In this document: positions 8,882-18,801 of the stretch, one piece after another
Layout: the number at the start of each line of letters is the position of its first letter
Numbering within the stretch: position 1 is the first letter of the stretch
Assembly: GCA_015039365.1 (NCBI GenBank)
Contig: WION01000644.1
Coordinates: 1 to 26,164 of the forward strand
Direction: 5' to 3'
From: Amanita rubescens
Lineage: Eukaryota > Basidiomycota > Agaricomycetes > Agaricales > Amanitaceae
Length of the DNA stretch: 26,164 nucleotides
The notes under the pieces: generated by a model
Databases searched by the model: none
The model's input: the letters and a program-made list of their open reading frames with translations, nothing else
Told to the model about the DNA's origin: nothing
Position numbers and translations under genes: made by a program

Positions 8882-9092
8882 GTGTTGCATTTATCTTGAA
8901 AAGCGGGGTTGGCAAGCCTGAGGAAGAGGACAGCTGGCTGAGTTCAATCACAGGTTTGGACAAGACTATATGCGACACGTTGCGCAGGTCGCTCAGGGGG
9001 GCCGCTGTTTGGTTCGTGCGTTCGGCGTAGGCATTCGCATGTCGTCTGGGCTGGCACTGTCAGCGGTGAAGGGAGAGGTGTTTGAGGGAGGT
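8882..9092. repeat. Repeat C, copy 2
   Basis: Second copy of C (see 7702-7882), also starting with GTTGCATTT. It carries insertions of 10-30 bp near 8892, 8935 and 8998. It ends at the same GAGGGAGGT as C1. Confidence 0.85.
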
Positions 9093-9102
9093 CCATGGAC
9101 AT

Positions 9103-9189
9103 CCAGGACCATAGTAGTGTTGTGACATGTTTGGATCCGGCCCGGGCAATACCAGCATTGGCATCACACTACTAGTACTATAGCCCTGG
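9103..9189. repeat. Imperfect inverted repeat (MITE-like hairpin)
   Basis: CCAGGACCATAGTA from 9103 pairs with TACTATAGCCCTGG ending at 9189 (two mismatches in 14). Pairing continues inward over GTGTTGTGA against TCACACTAC with small gaps. Arms are about 26 nt with a loop of about 35 nt. The perfect palindrome GTCCATGGAC (9091-9100) adjoins it at the end of repeat C2. It could be a small transposable element remnant or a folded RNA. Confidence 0.4.
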
Positions 9190-9297
9190 CACTTTTCTCT
9201 CCGCCAAATTTGCTCTCGCCAACATGCTAGTAAGCTCTTTCATCGTTCCTTCTAGTATATTTAGTGATCACGTTCATGCAGACCCTACAAACTGGAC

Positions 9298-9979
9298 ATG
9301 GGACGCAAATGGTTCGAAAAAACTCCCGTTTGGCAACGGTTCACAGACAAGTGGTGCAATGATGAGGACTTGAATCGGGAGGACCCCTCTGGTGTAACGC
9401 TTGATAATCTTGCACTGCCGGCATCTGGAGACGATGATTCGCAACTGTTACGTGGAGGCTGAGAAGTTCGTTTGGAACTGAGCTCGCCTCGCACAGGAGT
9501 GATTATCACAGGTCAACCAGGCATCAGTATGACTATTTCATGTATTTCTGTAGGTCTTCGCCGAGACATTTATAGGGAAAACTCTTTTCATATGGTACCC
9601 ACTTCTCCGACTCTTGAAGATGAAACAAGTTATCCTATTTCATGTACCTGGTGCAAATGTGGTTTTCTACCTCGTCCGTCCCGCTGGTGAGAGGGAACAT
9701 AAATGGGTCCTTCCGGAGGGTTGGGAACAGCGACGAAATGTTTACCTCTTGGAGTTGCCTCTGGATGATGAAGTTCAAAAGTCAGACCAGAAGATTCGGA
9801 AGAGGAAGGCTTCAATGTCCGCAATTACCAGATCAAAGCGGCCGCCGAAGGAAACGAAGGCGTCAACGTCCGCAACCACCAGACCAAAGCGGCCGAAGGA
9901 AAAGAAGGCGTCAACGTCTGCATCTACCGGTACAAGGCGGTCAACAAGGCTCAAGAACGTCGGCGAGGTTGAAGAATGA
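9298..9979 (+). pseudogene. Decayed P-loop NTPase-like gene with intron inside the Walker A motif
   Basis: From ATG 9298 the frame reads WFEKTPVWQRFTDKWCNDED and LDNLALPASGDD. It stops at TGA 9460-9462, yet the same frame continues after it with SSPRTGVIITGQPGI. Another frame between about 9428 and 9470 reads MIRNCYVEAEKFVWN, so a pair of frameshifts is likely. An intron at 9527-9575 (GTATGA...TATAG, 49 bp) joins GQPGI to RKTLFIWYPLLRLLKMKQVI. The spliced Walker A motif is thus GQPGIRKT instead of the usual GxxxxGKT. The rest reads FHVPGANVVFYLV and EREHKWVLPEGWEQ and ends in a Lys/Arg/Ser/Thr-rich repeated tail (KASTSATTRPKRPKEKK) at TGA 9977. It resembles a P-loop protein family expanded in mushroom genomes (recalled, not searched). 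The tail after 9614 is still open. Confidence 0.5.
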
Positions 9980-10038
9980 TCACATAAATGTCAACCGGCT
10001 ACCGTTTCATGTTATGTTTACTGTACTGTGATTCGAAT

Positions 10039-10350
10039 GAATGATCAAAGAACCCGTTCGATGCTGTCCTCGGCGATTCTGTCACCTGAGCTGTATAATT
10101 GAAGGGTCTCTGCCTCATGCATCATCACGCATACACTTTTCTGTCCAAAATTGTACTGAGGGTAGCCGACATCCACGCAGATAACGATACTCAATGCTAT
10201 CAGCCGAGCGCATGTCTTTAACGCGTACTCATCTAATCACCGCATACAAGTCTCTTGACAACTTGTCAACAAAGTTCTTATTCCCCTATCACCACGACGC
10301 CCGCGACCTGCCGCGACCCTGGCCGTCTATTAGGCCATGCGGACCCGGTA
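10039..10350. repeat. Repeat A, copy 2
   Basis: Direct copy of 6277-6564, the flank upstream of the deubiquitinase start. The main differences are an insertion near 10110-10140 and a short duplication-like insertion near 10252 (TCTTGACAACTTGTCAAC). No protease coding sequence follows it. It begins 60 bp after the end of the P-loop pseudogene. Confidence 0.85.
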
Positions 10351-10566
10351 TATAATTACACGGGTAAATTATGTACAAACTTCCCCGCATTCACCCCACT
10401 CCTCATCCCCCTAAATAGCGGACGCCGAAGAACACCAACCGGAAGCACACGCCTTTATCGCGTTTGCATCTATTCTTTCCCTTGATCGAATCCTGGAATC
10501 CTGACTTTTGGATACGTATTCCTATATAGAACGGTTTTTTTGGATGCGTGATCGCCGGTTGCTTAG

Positions 10567-10872
10567 CTGATAGTGTACAGCGTACGTTTACGTTCGTTAC
10601 TAGTGCCATACTTGGATGCGAACAAACTCCAGCAACAGCTTCTAGCCTGTCGCGTTGCTCGAGCCGAATATGAAGCAACCTCGGCAAGGCCCGGCAACGC
10701 GCGCCTCGAGGCCAAGCGCCGTGCATGAGCCCGACCCCAACGGACCAAAACCCCAAATATTTGATTTTTTTTTGATGGCTTATTGGAAAAAGAACAAAGA
10801 AAGGTCCAGAAACGTGAGGCAAGGCGCGCCCTGAAAGAACTTTCCATACCTCGCGCACCGCCAATTGAATGA
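10567..10872 (+). pseudogene. Coiled-coil protein remnant, one frame with two stops
   Basis: One plus-strand frame reads YLDANKLQQQLLACRVARAE then ARLEAKRRA, stops at TGA 10726-10728, stops again at TGA 10762-10764, then reads FFFDGLLEKEQRKVQKREAR and ALKELSIPRAPPIE to TGA 10870-10872. The Ala/Arg/Glu/Lys/Gln/Leu composition and Leu spacing suggest a long helix or coiled coil. No domain was recognised. The two stops could be nonsense mutations or lie inside an undetected intron. A 219-codon GTG-initiated frame lies antisense (11062-10403). Its openness may simply reflect the stop-poor antisense of Arg/Ala-rich codons, so the strand choice is uncertain. Confidence 0.3.
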
Positions 10873-12906
10873 ATGGTGTACGCGAATGAATGGAAAACGG
10901 AACCGACATACGGTAACTTGATGCGCTTGATATATTGACATATTTTGATGGAAGTACTGTTGAGAATTCTGGCCTTGAGTTGAGCCAGGTGAATGGTAGG
11001 TTCGAGTGGGGCACGGGAACACGAACGTTTGAACTTATGAACAGAACTGTCACTTGCGGCACAGGGCGGGACGCGTAGTACGTCGCCGTCGGATCATCAT
11101 ATCAACTTGATTCTTTTACGTGATTGGGATAGTACACCTTGCTACGCTTATTATGATAACACGACACGCGTTTATCGATAATGACGTATGCGGTGAAGAC
11201 GGGAAAGAACAGTGCACAGCCTTGTACCGCAATAGTGAGAGTGGCAATGGTATTCACAGAACGTTAGGGAACGATGACATCACTATGTAACTATCGCGCG
11301 CACACGCCGTCGAGCAGGACCCAACATACCATGAACAGAGGATCGACGGTCGTCGTGGAGCACAACTGGTACGCAATAATTAAGGTATTCGGCCGACGAC
11401 ATACACTCCTAAGCTCCCCAAGCGGGATTCCCGGCCCTTTGCAGGTAAGCGAGGAAGCATTGACGTCACATCAACACCGCCTGATGATGCAAAACATGAT
11501 AAGATATGGTCAACGCACCCCGCACACCCCCAAAAACCCACCGGAACATGAGAGTGCGACAATTCCGAGTAATAGACGCGAGGGTACACTCCTACACGCG
11601 TGAGCGTGAACCAGTTTGCGTGGATTGTCCCCTTCTCGGCCCATCATTACAAAGTAACTGCTTAACGTGTAACCGGAAATTTCAGACACACACGAGGGCG
11701 GGCGGGCGAGATAGGACACCAACCTGTCAAAGAGCTCCTCGGTGAGCTAGTTCGAATGGTTAATTGCCGCGAGAACCCTTTGTATGCTCTACATTGTTCT
11801 TTCATTGAGGCATGCATCTTTCCTCGTTCACAAAGAGTCGGTGATTCAAATTGCTTTCTTTGCTTTGGACGCTTGGTACCTTTTGATGGATACCGATCAG
11901 AGTTTTACAGAATAAAGGAAACGTTTACAAACCTAGTTAAGTAAATTTCCAACACCGCCAATAGACAAAAGGCAATGCAACGCGCCGGCAACCTTCAAGG
12001 GCTGGAAACCATATTCGTGCGTTAGTACGTAAAAAGGTAGAATCATGATACACGAACGCGTCGCGAGTCCGAGGAGGTAGAGACGTAAAACAATCACAGA
12101 AACCGCGCTTGAATTTTGAACCAATTCGCGTCGGCGATATATCTTGCTCAAAGACTGACAGGGGACCACCACCTCACCACATACACGCATAGCCTGGCAC
12201 GTATTGGCATGGCATGTATTCTCGCGATCTGCCAACGATATACCAATCGGAGCGGTGTATCCTGGGAAGAGACCCTGAGAGCACGCACGGTATATTGGCT
12301 TTGCCCTACTTACGCGTACGGCGTGGGCTGAACGACGACCACTTCCTTCACCCCCTAGAACCTCTAACTAGTCCCCCTGATCGTCGGATAGTTCATCAAT
12401 CGCCATTCTCAAACGCGAGAATGCGAAAAGCAATTGCAAAAAGAACACAGCCTGCGTTCATTTCATTCCCCCCTAAAGACAAAGGTATTGCAGGACAATG
12501 CTACTCACTCATATCAACGCAATGTAACCATAACGAGCTATGACGCCCTCGTTCGTCACATTAGTTAGCATACAACTGAGACCTTTGTCGCTTGAATTTG
12601 AGATTGGTGGAGGCAGAGGGCCAACTTGCAATAGAACCGAGTCGCTTTTCCGGTTCGCATAGCGTTCGTGCCGGTGTTGGTGCACAGTGGTGGTGCGCGG
12701 TGGAGGCCTTGACGTTGATGTATACTCATCCTCTTGATCTTGGCATCGCCTGGGCCCACTCCGGAATCATGTTGCTTCCGACTTCCGTTCCGTCGAGGGC
12801 GGTGCAAAGCTGGACAAACATTGCGTAACCAATCAGATCTTTTAGAACGCAATCCGCTGAGTACTCGTTAAGGCCTAGTTTAGGACTCGTATGGCACAAG
12901 GAACAA
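10873..12906. other. Two kilobases without a recognisable gene
   Basis: Only short overlapping frames on both strands. The most protein-like is a hydrophobic minus-strand frame at about 12130-11933 (AVSVIVLRLYLLGLATRS), without a start or family match. No tRNA, terminal repeat or clear intron was recognised. Confidence 0.4.
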
Positions 12907-13424
12907 ATGTCATCGACCGCATCGATAGATGTGCGTTGTATTCCCCCGCATGCGATCGTCGTAGTGCTCCAGGCTAGGTACCAGGACAAGGGGAGTTCAT
13001 GGTACCTAGCAGGACCTGTCTTCCTCGACGCGGACCAACTGCTGAACGTCATCGCCGATGATTCGGTATCGTCTTCCGAGAACACGTCCTCCAGTCCAGG
13101 CCTTTCCATTCCTTCGAATAGATACAATCCGCAAGCCGCGCACCCACCTCTCGCCGTCAACCGCCGCAGCTCGTCCGCATCGGACAGCGCAACCCCTGTC
13201 AGTTCGGGTTACAGGTTCTCCTACCTGTTGACTGCTGCTACACACTTTGATCCGGACGAAACGAACGTGTTCTGGTCGAGTAAGTCGAGTACGGGATTGA
13301 GCCGGCGCTGGTAATCTGGCATGCAGGATCACCACAGCCACCTATCATTGGTCATTTCATCATATATCGGCTCTCCGGCTTCCAGGTCCTTGCCTCCCAT
13401 CTGTGGTTGGACCAAGCTCTCTAG
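12907..13424 (+). CDS. Hypothetical Ser-rich protein, two-exon candidate
   Basis: ATG at 12907 opens a frame with codons favouring C/G in third position. The middle is Ser/Pro-rich (SVSSSENTSSSPGLSIPS, NRRSSSASDSATPVSSG), followed by YRFSYLLTAATHFDPDE. A GTAAGT donor at 13280 and an acceptor CATGCAG ending at 13326 define a 47-bp intron, the same size as two introns in the deubiquitinase gene. Splicing gives 156 residues ending at TAG 13422-13424; without it the frame ends at 13314. Against it: no strong branch site, no recognised family, and the opposite strand is also open over 13160-12726. It could be an exon of a longer gene. Confidence 0.3.
12973..13010. repeat. Perfect 10-bp hairpin
   Basis: GCTAGGTACC (12973-12982) and GGTACCTAGC (13001-13010) form a perfect 10-bp stem with an 18-nt loop, within the candidate exon starting at 12907. 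In a 26-kb window this could be chance. Confidence 0.4.
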
Positions 13425-13730
13425 CAGCTCGCGGTTTTGTGTTTTTGGCACATTTGCATAGGTCGAGGTGGGTTGGGAAAAGCTTTAAGGTGCGTCTTTT
13501 GAACGAATCACGAGAACCGTGTCGGACGTGAACTGCAGAAGTAGAATTCTAGAGTGGGGCGGGACCGTTCCGAATCGTGGATCATCAGATTCGAAAGAGA
13601 ATATTTCCAAAGAAATGCGATCGTTATCTTATCGTGTTGAACCAAGGAACGTTACTATCAATCGCGGATCGTTCGGTGACGGTCCGATGTTAATGATGCT
13701 ATCACTCAACTGACTACTTTTTCTGTGTAG

Positions 13731-13916
13731 ATGATGCTCTCTTCGTCCTTTCCCACTGGAAACGTATACGTAGCTTCTGCAATTGGCAATTCGTCCAGAG
13801 TAAACCTCTGTTGCATACCAGTTCGCCTACCTGGTGTCGCTACTACTCTCATGCTTGGTGCTGCGATCAAGGCCGCACTCGAAACCTTGCGCGAGCGACG
13901 TCGCAGGTTACTCTAA
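13731..13916 (+). CDS. Possible last exon of an unassigned gene
   Basis: An intron-like 3' end (ACTCAACTGAC, pyrimidine tract, TGTGTAG) finishes at 13730. The following 61 codons are open to TAA 13914-13916: hydrophobic GVATTLMLGAAIKAALETL and a basic end RERRRRLL. The upstream exon was not identified with confidence; an open frame at 13519-13713 precedes it. No family recognised. Confidence 0.2.
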   Translation: MMLSSSFPTGNVYVASAIGNSSRVNLCCIPVRLPGVATTLMLGAAIKAALETLRERRRRLL

Positions 13917-14621
13917 CGAGGTTACAATTTGTCGAATTCTCTGGTCTTCTGTTGCCATTACATTCAACAGCACATCAAATGTCGTCTACGCACTTACATG
14001 CTTATTTCACCGGGATTTACCAATATTAGCCCCCGACACCTGTCATTCATTTTCTCGCCGCCATCATCTTCTCGACTTCTGAGGACCTAGCACTTATTAG
14101 ATGCGACACGTCATCGTCATGATAGACCACTCACCTCTTAAATGCTTCGGACCCTTGCAGTGTCGTTTTACTTCCGGTTCTGAAAGGTAGATTTTTTGCC
14201 AGCAGCTTAACACCCGAGGGTCTAAAAAGTCAATATCCCCAGAGTTTACGATCATCTCCCACCTACGTACCCTACGTGACGCAACGGGCGCCAGTCTAAC
14301 CGCTGCTAATGCGCTAATCACTTAAATTGCAGTGATGTTCGATACTGACTTCGGGATTAAAATAGGCTTATCAGACGACCTCGAGTACCACCACACTTTC
14401 AATTAGGCTACCGGTTCAGGTGAATTAACTACCACGCTACCTACTATCCCAACGTCACGATCAATATCGCAACTCGGAACGTATTGGTATTGCTCTTCCC
14501 CTCTTCACCATCTCACCGACGCATTCATTTCTCTCACGAAGGATTCGTGAAGATCCAAATATGGTAATTACTCCCTTGGCTTTCCCACAGCTTTTCAATG
14601 GTTTGAGGAATTGGCTTTCAG
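13917..14621. other. No gene recognised
   Basis: Short frames only on both strands. No repeat, tRNA or clear promoter seen. Confidence 0.3.
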
Positions 14622-15027
14622 GCAACGCTGGCCCTGATCGGCCAGCTGGCTGACGCAGTCCAACAGCTGCACAGTTGGCTCATACAACTATCCGAATTAG
14701 CCGTGCACTCAAGCCCACTGCGCCGTACGTTCCGAGTCGACCCCGTGGGTAAAAGAGAAAACAATTGACAACTTCCTCCACGTCTAGAGATCTTCGCCGT
14801 CACAAGCACCGCAATGCGTTATATGAAGTATGATCGTATGTATGACGCTTCGAAGACTTCTGCCAATGACGCTCAACGTCATCGTGACCACTGACCAGCA
14901 TATCAACACAGCTCTGTACATTCACCTTCCGAAAAAGTCAACTATGCTACCCTGCACTCTGGCATGTGTTTCTCAGTCGAAGATTCTACTGGTACATTCC
15001 ACGTACTACTACACTCTTGGGATATGA
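14622..15027 (+). CDS. Weak candidate exons of an unassigned gene
   Basis: After a CTTTCAG acceptor (ending 14621) the frame reads ATLALIGQLADAVQQLHSWL and IQLSELAVHSSPLRRTFRVD, a strongly helical stretch. A GTAAAA...GTCTAG segment (14749-14787, 39 bp, short for an intron) would remove the first in-frame TGA and continue as EIFAVTSTAMRYMKYD. A GTATGT donor at 14836 with CTGAC and an acceptor ending at 14911 (76 bp) would lead to a last exon stopping at 15027. The first exon is not evident. It may equally be a decayed gene. Confidence 0.2.
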
Positions 15028-17858
15028 TACGTATTTTATAGCCAGGCAAGCCGCGTAAGCGCTGCACATCACGACAGGCCGCGTTAATGACGCTCAGCCG
15101 CGGCAACGCGGTAGAACTATTCCGATTGAGCTTGAGCTTATTTGAAGTCGCGATGCTTGCTTGATCAGCTAACTAGGTGCGTATGTCATGATGATCACAT
15201 ATCCGGAAACAGCTAATTAATAACATGACTCGAAACATCATACTCTCGTATGACTTTGCTTTCGAGATTTCGGATTCCCGTGGATATATGGCCGGCACGA
15301 GAACGGTGTATGTATATGCCCTGCAGTGGCACTGGTCATGGGTATAGATCCTTCCGTTCGTTTGTTGGTTCATTCGCCTCCCCGAGGGGATTGAACCGGA
15401 TACACATGAACACGTTTTATTGCTATTGGTAATCCAATCCCGGTTGCGGAACACCTTCCCAGTGTATCCATGACAAGAGGACGACGCGGGCCGTCCGTGC
15501 CCGTGAGTACCCGACATCCCTCCATTCCAAAAGCGCCGGGTTCGCACGCACACGCGCAACGCGAACGAGTCGTCATACCCCGGATTACGAGCCTGAGAAC
15601 CCGACCGGTCGCCTTCACGCGCTCGTAATGAATTCACCGTAACACCAACTCAACACCCGTGCTGAGTCACTCTCGGTCATCCCAACTTAATCCCTATCTC
15701 TTTCTATACGATTTTCGAACTTTCCCAAGCTTGCTGATATATCACAACAAATCACATATGGGCTATACAGTTATTATAATATAACTATACGCTTGACATC
15801 TTCCGAGCGTGTAATATATGAGTTGTTGGATCATCATCTCCGTTATGTCCTGGATGAGCCAATCGATTTGACTGCCGGTGGGATCACGAATTTCAATTAA
15901 GCGAGATAGGGTGGGGAAAGGGAAGAAAGGGGGACGAAAGAAGGGAGCCACCTAACCGCTCGGCGTGAAAATAACCAATTGGCCACGTCATGACGCGAAT
16001 AGGCTGCATATGTTGCAATTGTAGCTTATGCGGCAAGTATTTATAGCACCGTGCGCATATGGCGTATAATTAAGCAACGCGTAAGGTATCGCGCCCAGGC
16101 CGGCTTTTTCGGTAATTTTATTATTCAAGGCGCACAGACGAATCGAGGTCTCGGGGAGATTGGATTGGTTCACGTTTGATAACGATGTGCGTGTGTGCAG
16201 TGGGTGGTGTGATCGTGTGCGTGTGCGTGTGGCGAGTGAGTGAGTGATATGATAACGATGGCGATGGCGATGGATTTGGGAGGGAGTTGGATAAGCTGTT
16301 AATCGCAGGCTATCAACTGAAACCCTGAGGTTAGATGCTATAATGCTGGCGAGGTGGGCACACACTGTAGCCTAGATAACGGATAGCGTGGAAATCGTGC
16401 GATAATCTTGTGCAATTCAGACGGATATAGATAAGATGGGTGGGTAGCTGCCTATCAAGCCTGGACCGCCCATTCTTGCACACCACCAGTCATATATCAC
16501 GGGAATATATATTATCCTGCAGTGTGCGGAACCTGTATGGTTTGATGAAATGGGAGAAGCTGTAAAGCAGCCAATCGAACTGCGTTCCACAGCGCCAAAT
16601 TATGTGGCTATTGGGCTTCTGGCTCGAATTCTGACACGCCGCAACCATATATATTCATAAATGTTCCAGGAAGGAAATCCAGAACAAAAGCCAACTCATG
16701 ACGAAATTAATCGATGGGAGGTTTATTGTCTGGGTCCCCCTAAGCTGGACTAGCGAGGAGAACACACGATATTATCATCCCCGCCCACTTGGTATGCCAG
16801 GCACGACCCGCACAGTGACTCACGCTGGTCAGAAATAGTGATCCCGAGTAATCGTTCGTTCTTGCTTTAAACGCCCGATATCGGCAGCTGATTGCACGCG
16901 TGAGAAGCAAGACGGAAAGAAATGGATGCCTTGAATGCTGTGCTTCATCGTATACATAGAAGAGACTATATGTTTTGTTCATGTTCCATCTAGAAGCTAG
17001 CTGAGGCATGTAGGAGCACAGAATAGGATGGACACGGGCGGAACTACTCATAGTAGCTGTAACTACACGGAGCTTCTGCTATACATGCATACTGATAGCC
17101 ACAAACGTGCTCGTGTATAATCTGAACTCGGTGAATTCAACTGCCCTGCGCCCTAGTAGGCGTAGCCTGAGATTGAAAAATCCGGGTATAGGTACCGTAC
17201 GGGAACAAGGGAGGTGAGTCATAGCCTCCGTCATCGCATCGCATCGGCACTTTGGAAAGAGTGAGTGAGTGTGATGATGAGCGGAGATACGGGCCTAAAG
17301 GATGATGACCCGGAGCGACGCCAAGGGACGAGTTCTACCGATATGCACGCAAGAAGTTCGGGGGGTAGAGCGAAAGAGGCAAGTCTGAACTGAAGTGAGA
17401 GTACGGGAAGGAGAAAAGCTCTCGGATCGGGCCGGGGATGAGATGTCTACTGGATTATCAGGATTTAATATGACGCGTTGGAATATGACTGTGCCGGGAA
17501 TGTCTTTGAGCATGTGTGTGCTATATGGGTCAGTGAGAAGCTGTAGGGGTAGGTCGTGAGTCAAAAGAGCAGTAGGTTGCAAGTCAAGACAGAAGTAGCA
17601 GCGAGTAGGACGCATGTGAAGAGATTGGCCACGTTTCCAGTGGGAACGGGTTGAAGACTACGAGTTAGGGTCTCAGGCGGACGACGAGCAAGACATGGGC
17701 TTATGGGGAAGGAGGCAGGCGATTGGACGGAAGCGATTGGATTGCAGCACGCGGAGTCAATGCGACCTAACGAACCGAACGGTTCAGTTTGACTTGGCTC
17801 GTATGACCCGGAATGGACGGAGGGGGAGCGTTGGACTAGAAAAGGCGAGCGACAGCGG
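15028..17858. other. Gene-poor stretch upstream of the 18 kb gene
   Basis: No recognisable gene over 2.8 kb. Contents are short overlapping frames, an AT-rich patch near 15770-15830 and the GT/GA-rich simple-sequence tract listed separately. The last few hundred bases presumably hold the promoter of the gene at 17882, but no element could be assigned. Confidence 0.4.
16184..16273 (+). repeat. Low-complexity GT/GA and GATGGC tract
   Basis: Interrupted GTGTGC/GTGCGT units, then GAGTGAGTGAGTGA, then GATGGCGATGGCGATGG. A simple-sequence tract with no coding meaning seen. Confidence 0.7.
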
Positions 17859-17885
17859 ATGAATCCCTCGAGGCCCCCCCAATGA
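17859..17885 (+). promoter_or_regulatory. uORF whose stop overlaps the main start codon
   Basis: ATG at 17859 encodes eight residues (MNPSRPPQ) and stops at TGA 17883-17885. The main gene starts at ATG 17882-17884, so stop and start share ATGA. In eukaryotes such an overlap can lower initiation at the main ORF or couple it by re-initiation. Whether the uORF is in the mRNA is not known. Confidence 0.45.
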
Positions 17886-18742
17886 AGCGTAACGCTCCCC
17901 ACAACGATATCTCCCGTATCCTCGACCCATCCTACTCCTCAGCTGCCTCGAACGTTCCCCCAGCCATTTACGTTGACAAACATGGTCATTTCCACGATCC
18001 CGACTATCGTCACTTCCCCGCCATTGCCACTCAACAAGACCAACTACATCAGGACGATGACGACTCTGCCCCAGTCGACAATGACTTCTACTCACATCTC
18101 TCTAACGCGTATAACCGCGCCGGTAACGCGTACATCCATCCTCGCAAGCGCAACAACCAGTACTCTTACATCTACGCATCTTACCGATCTCCTTACCACT
18201 ACTTCTCAACTCCCCCAACGGCGTCTTCTTCCTCGCCACCAACATCCTTCGACTCAGACCGTACCGTGTTTGATGAGGCTGATGACTCGACGTTTGTAGA
18301 TGACTCACATAGTCATGTCACCAATTTTAAGAAAAAGTTGGGCAAGCGACGTAGCAGCGGGAGCAGTAGTAGCAGCAGCCCAACCAGCTCCCCTTCCAAC
18401 AAACGGAGGTCCGCAGTGGAGGATCGGAGATCATCCACATCTGACTCTGCCGAGCCCTCACCGCAAGAGTCTCGCGAAGAGTCCCGGTATCGTTACCTGG
18501 ATCCCCCAGATGAGCTCGACGAACAATATCTCCTCTCATCACATACACCACCACCCAACCACGACTTTGATCGGAGTCATCAGCAGAACCAGCAGGAGAG
18601 CGAGAAGCACGATAACCAGGAGTGGACACCCACATGTACACAGAATCTACGGAGGCAATGGCAAGCGCTATCTCTGCGGTTCAGGTTTTCAATATTCAGA
18701 GCACAGCGTCGCGTTAAGCGACGCATACAGGGGCTGATATGA
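17882..18742 (+). CDS. Conserved low-complexity basic protein, 286 residues
   Basis: Single open frame from ATG 17882 to TGA 18740-18742. The N-terminus MKRNAPHNDISRILDPSY and the YVDKHGHFHDPDYRHFP block near 30-46 are the kind of motif I recall in uncharacterised conserved proteins of mushroom-forming fungi; this was not searched. An acidic patch (QDDDDSAP, near 57-64), Tyr/Ser-rich stretches, basic FKKKLGKRR (149-157) with a Ser run and KRR (175-177), and a Pro/His/Gln-rich part follow. The C-terminus is a Trp/Arg-rich amphipathic segment (RRQWQALSLRFRFSIFRAQR). The two basic clusters could be nuclear localisation signals (inference). No enzyme domain or membrane segment is visible. The last exon boundary lies 12 nt after the stop codon. 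Confidence 0.8.
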   Translation: MKRNAPHNDISRILDPSYSSAASNVPPAIYVDKHGHFHDPDYRHFPAIATQQDQLHQDDDDSAPVDNDFYSHLSNAYNRAGNAYIHPRKRNNQYSYIYASYRSPYHYFSTPPTASSSSPPTSFDSDRTVFDEADDSTFVDDSHSHVTNFKKKLGKRRSSGSSSSSSPTSSPSNKRRSAVEDRRSSTSDSAEPSPQESREESRYRYLDPPDELDEQYLLSSHTPPPNHDFDRSHQQNQQESEKHDNQEWTPTCTQNLRRQWQALSLRFRFSIFRAQRRVKRRIQGLI

Positions 18743-18754
18743 ACTATTCATCAT

Positions 18755-18801
18755 GTACGTCGTATGTCTAGCCCTTAGACATGATACTAACCATGGAACA
18801 G
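18755..18801 (+). other. 3' UTR intron of the 18 kb gene
   Basis: GTACGT donor at 18755, perfect TACTAAC branch site at 18785-18791 and AACAG acceptor ending at 18801: 47 bp, the same length as other introns in the window. It begins 12 nt after the stop codon at 18742, so the final exon would be wholly untranslated. The junction is too close to the stop to be expected to trigger exon-junction-dependent decay. Confidence 0.7.

Noticed and set aside
15385..15405. tRNA B-box-like GGTTCAATCC on the minus strand
   Set aside because: The T-stem does not pair and no D-arm is present.
17295..17902. Overlapping minus-strand frames upstream of the 18 kb gene
   Set aside because: No motifs or plausible start; the region is the expected promoter and leader of the plus-strand gene.
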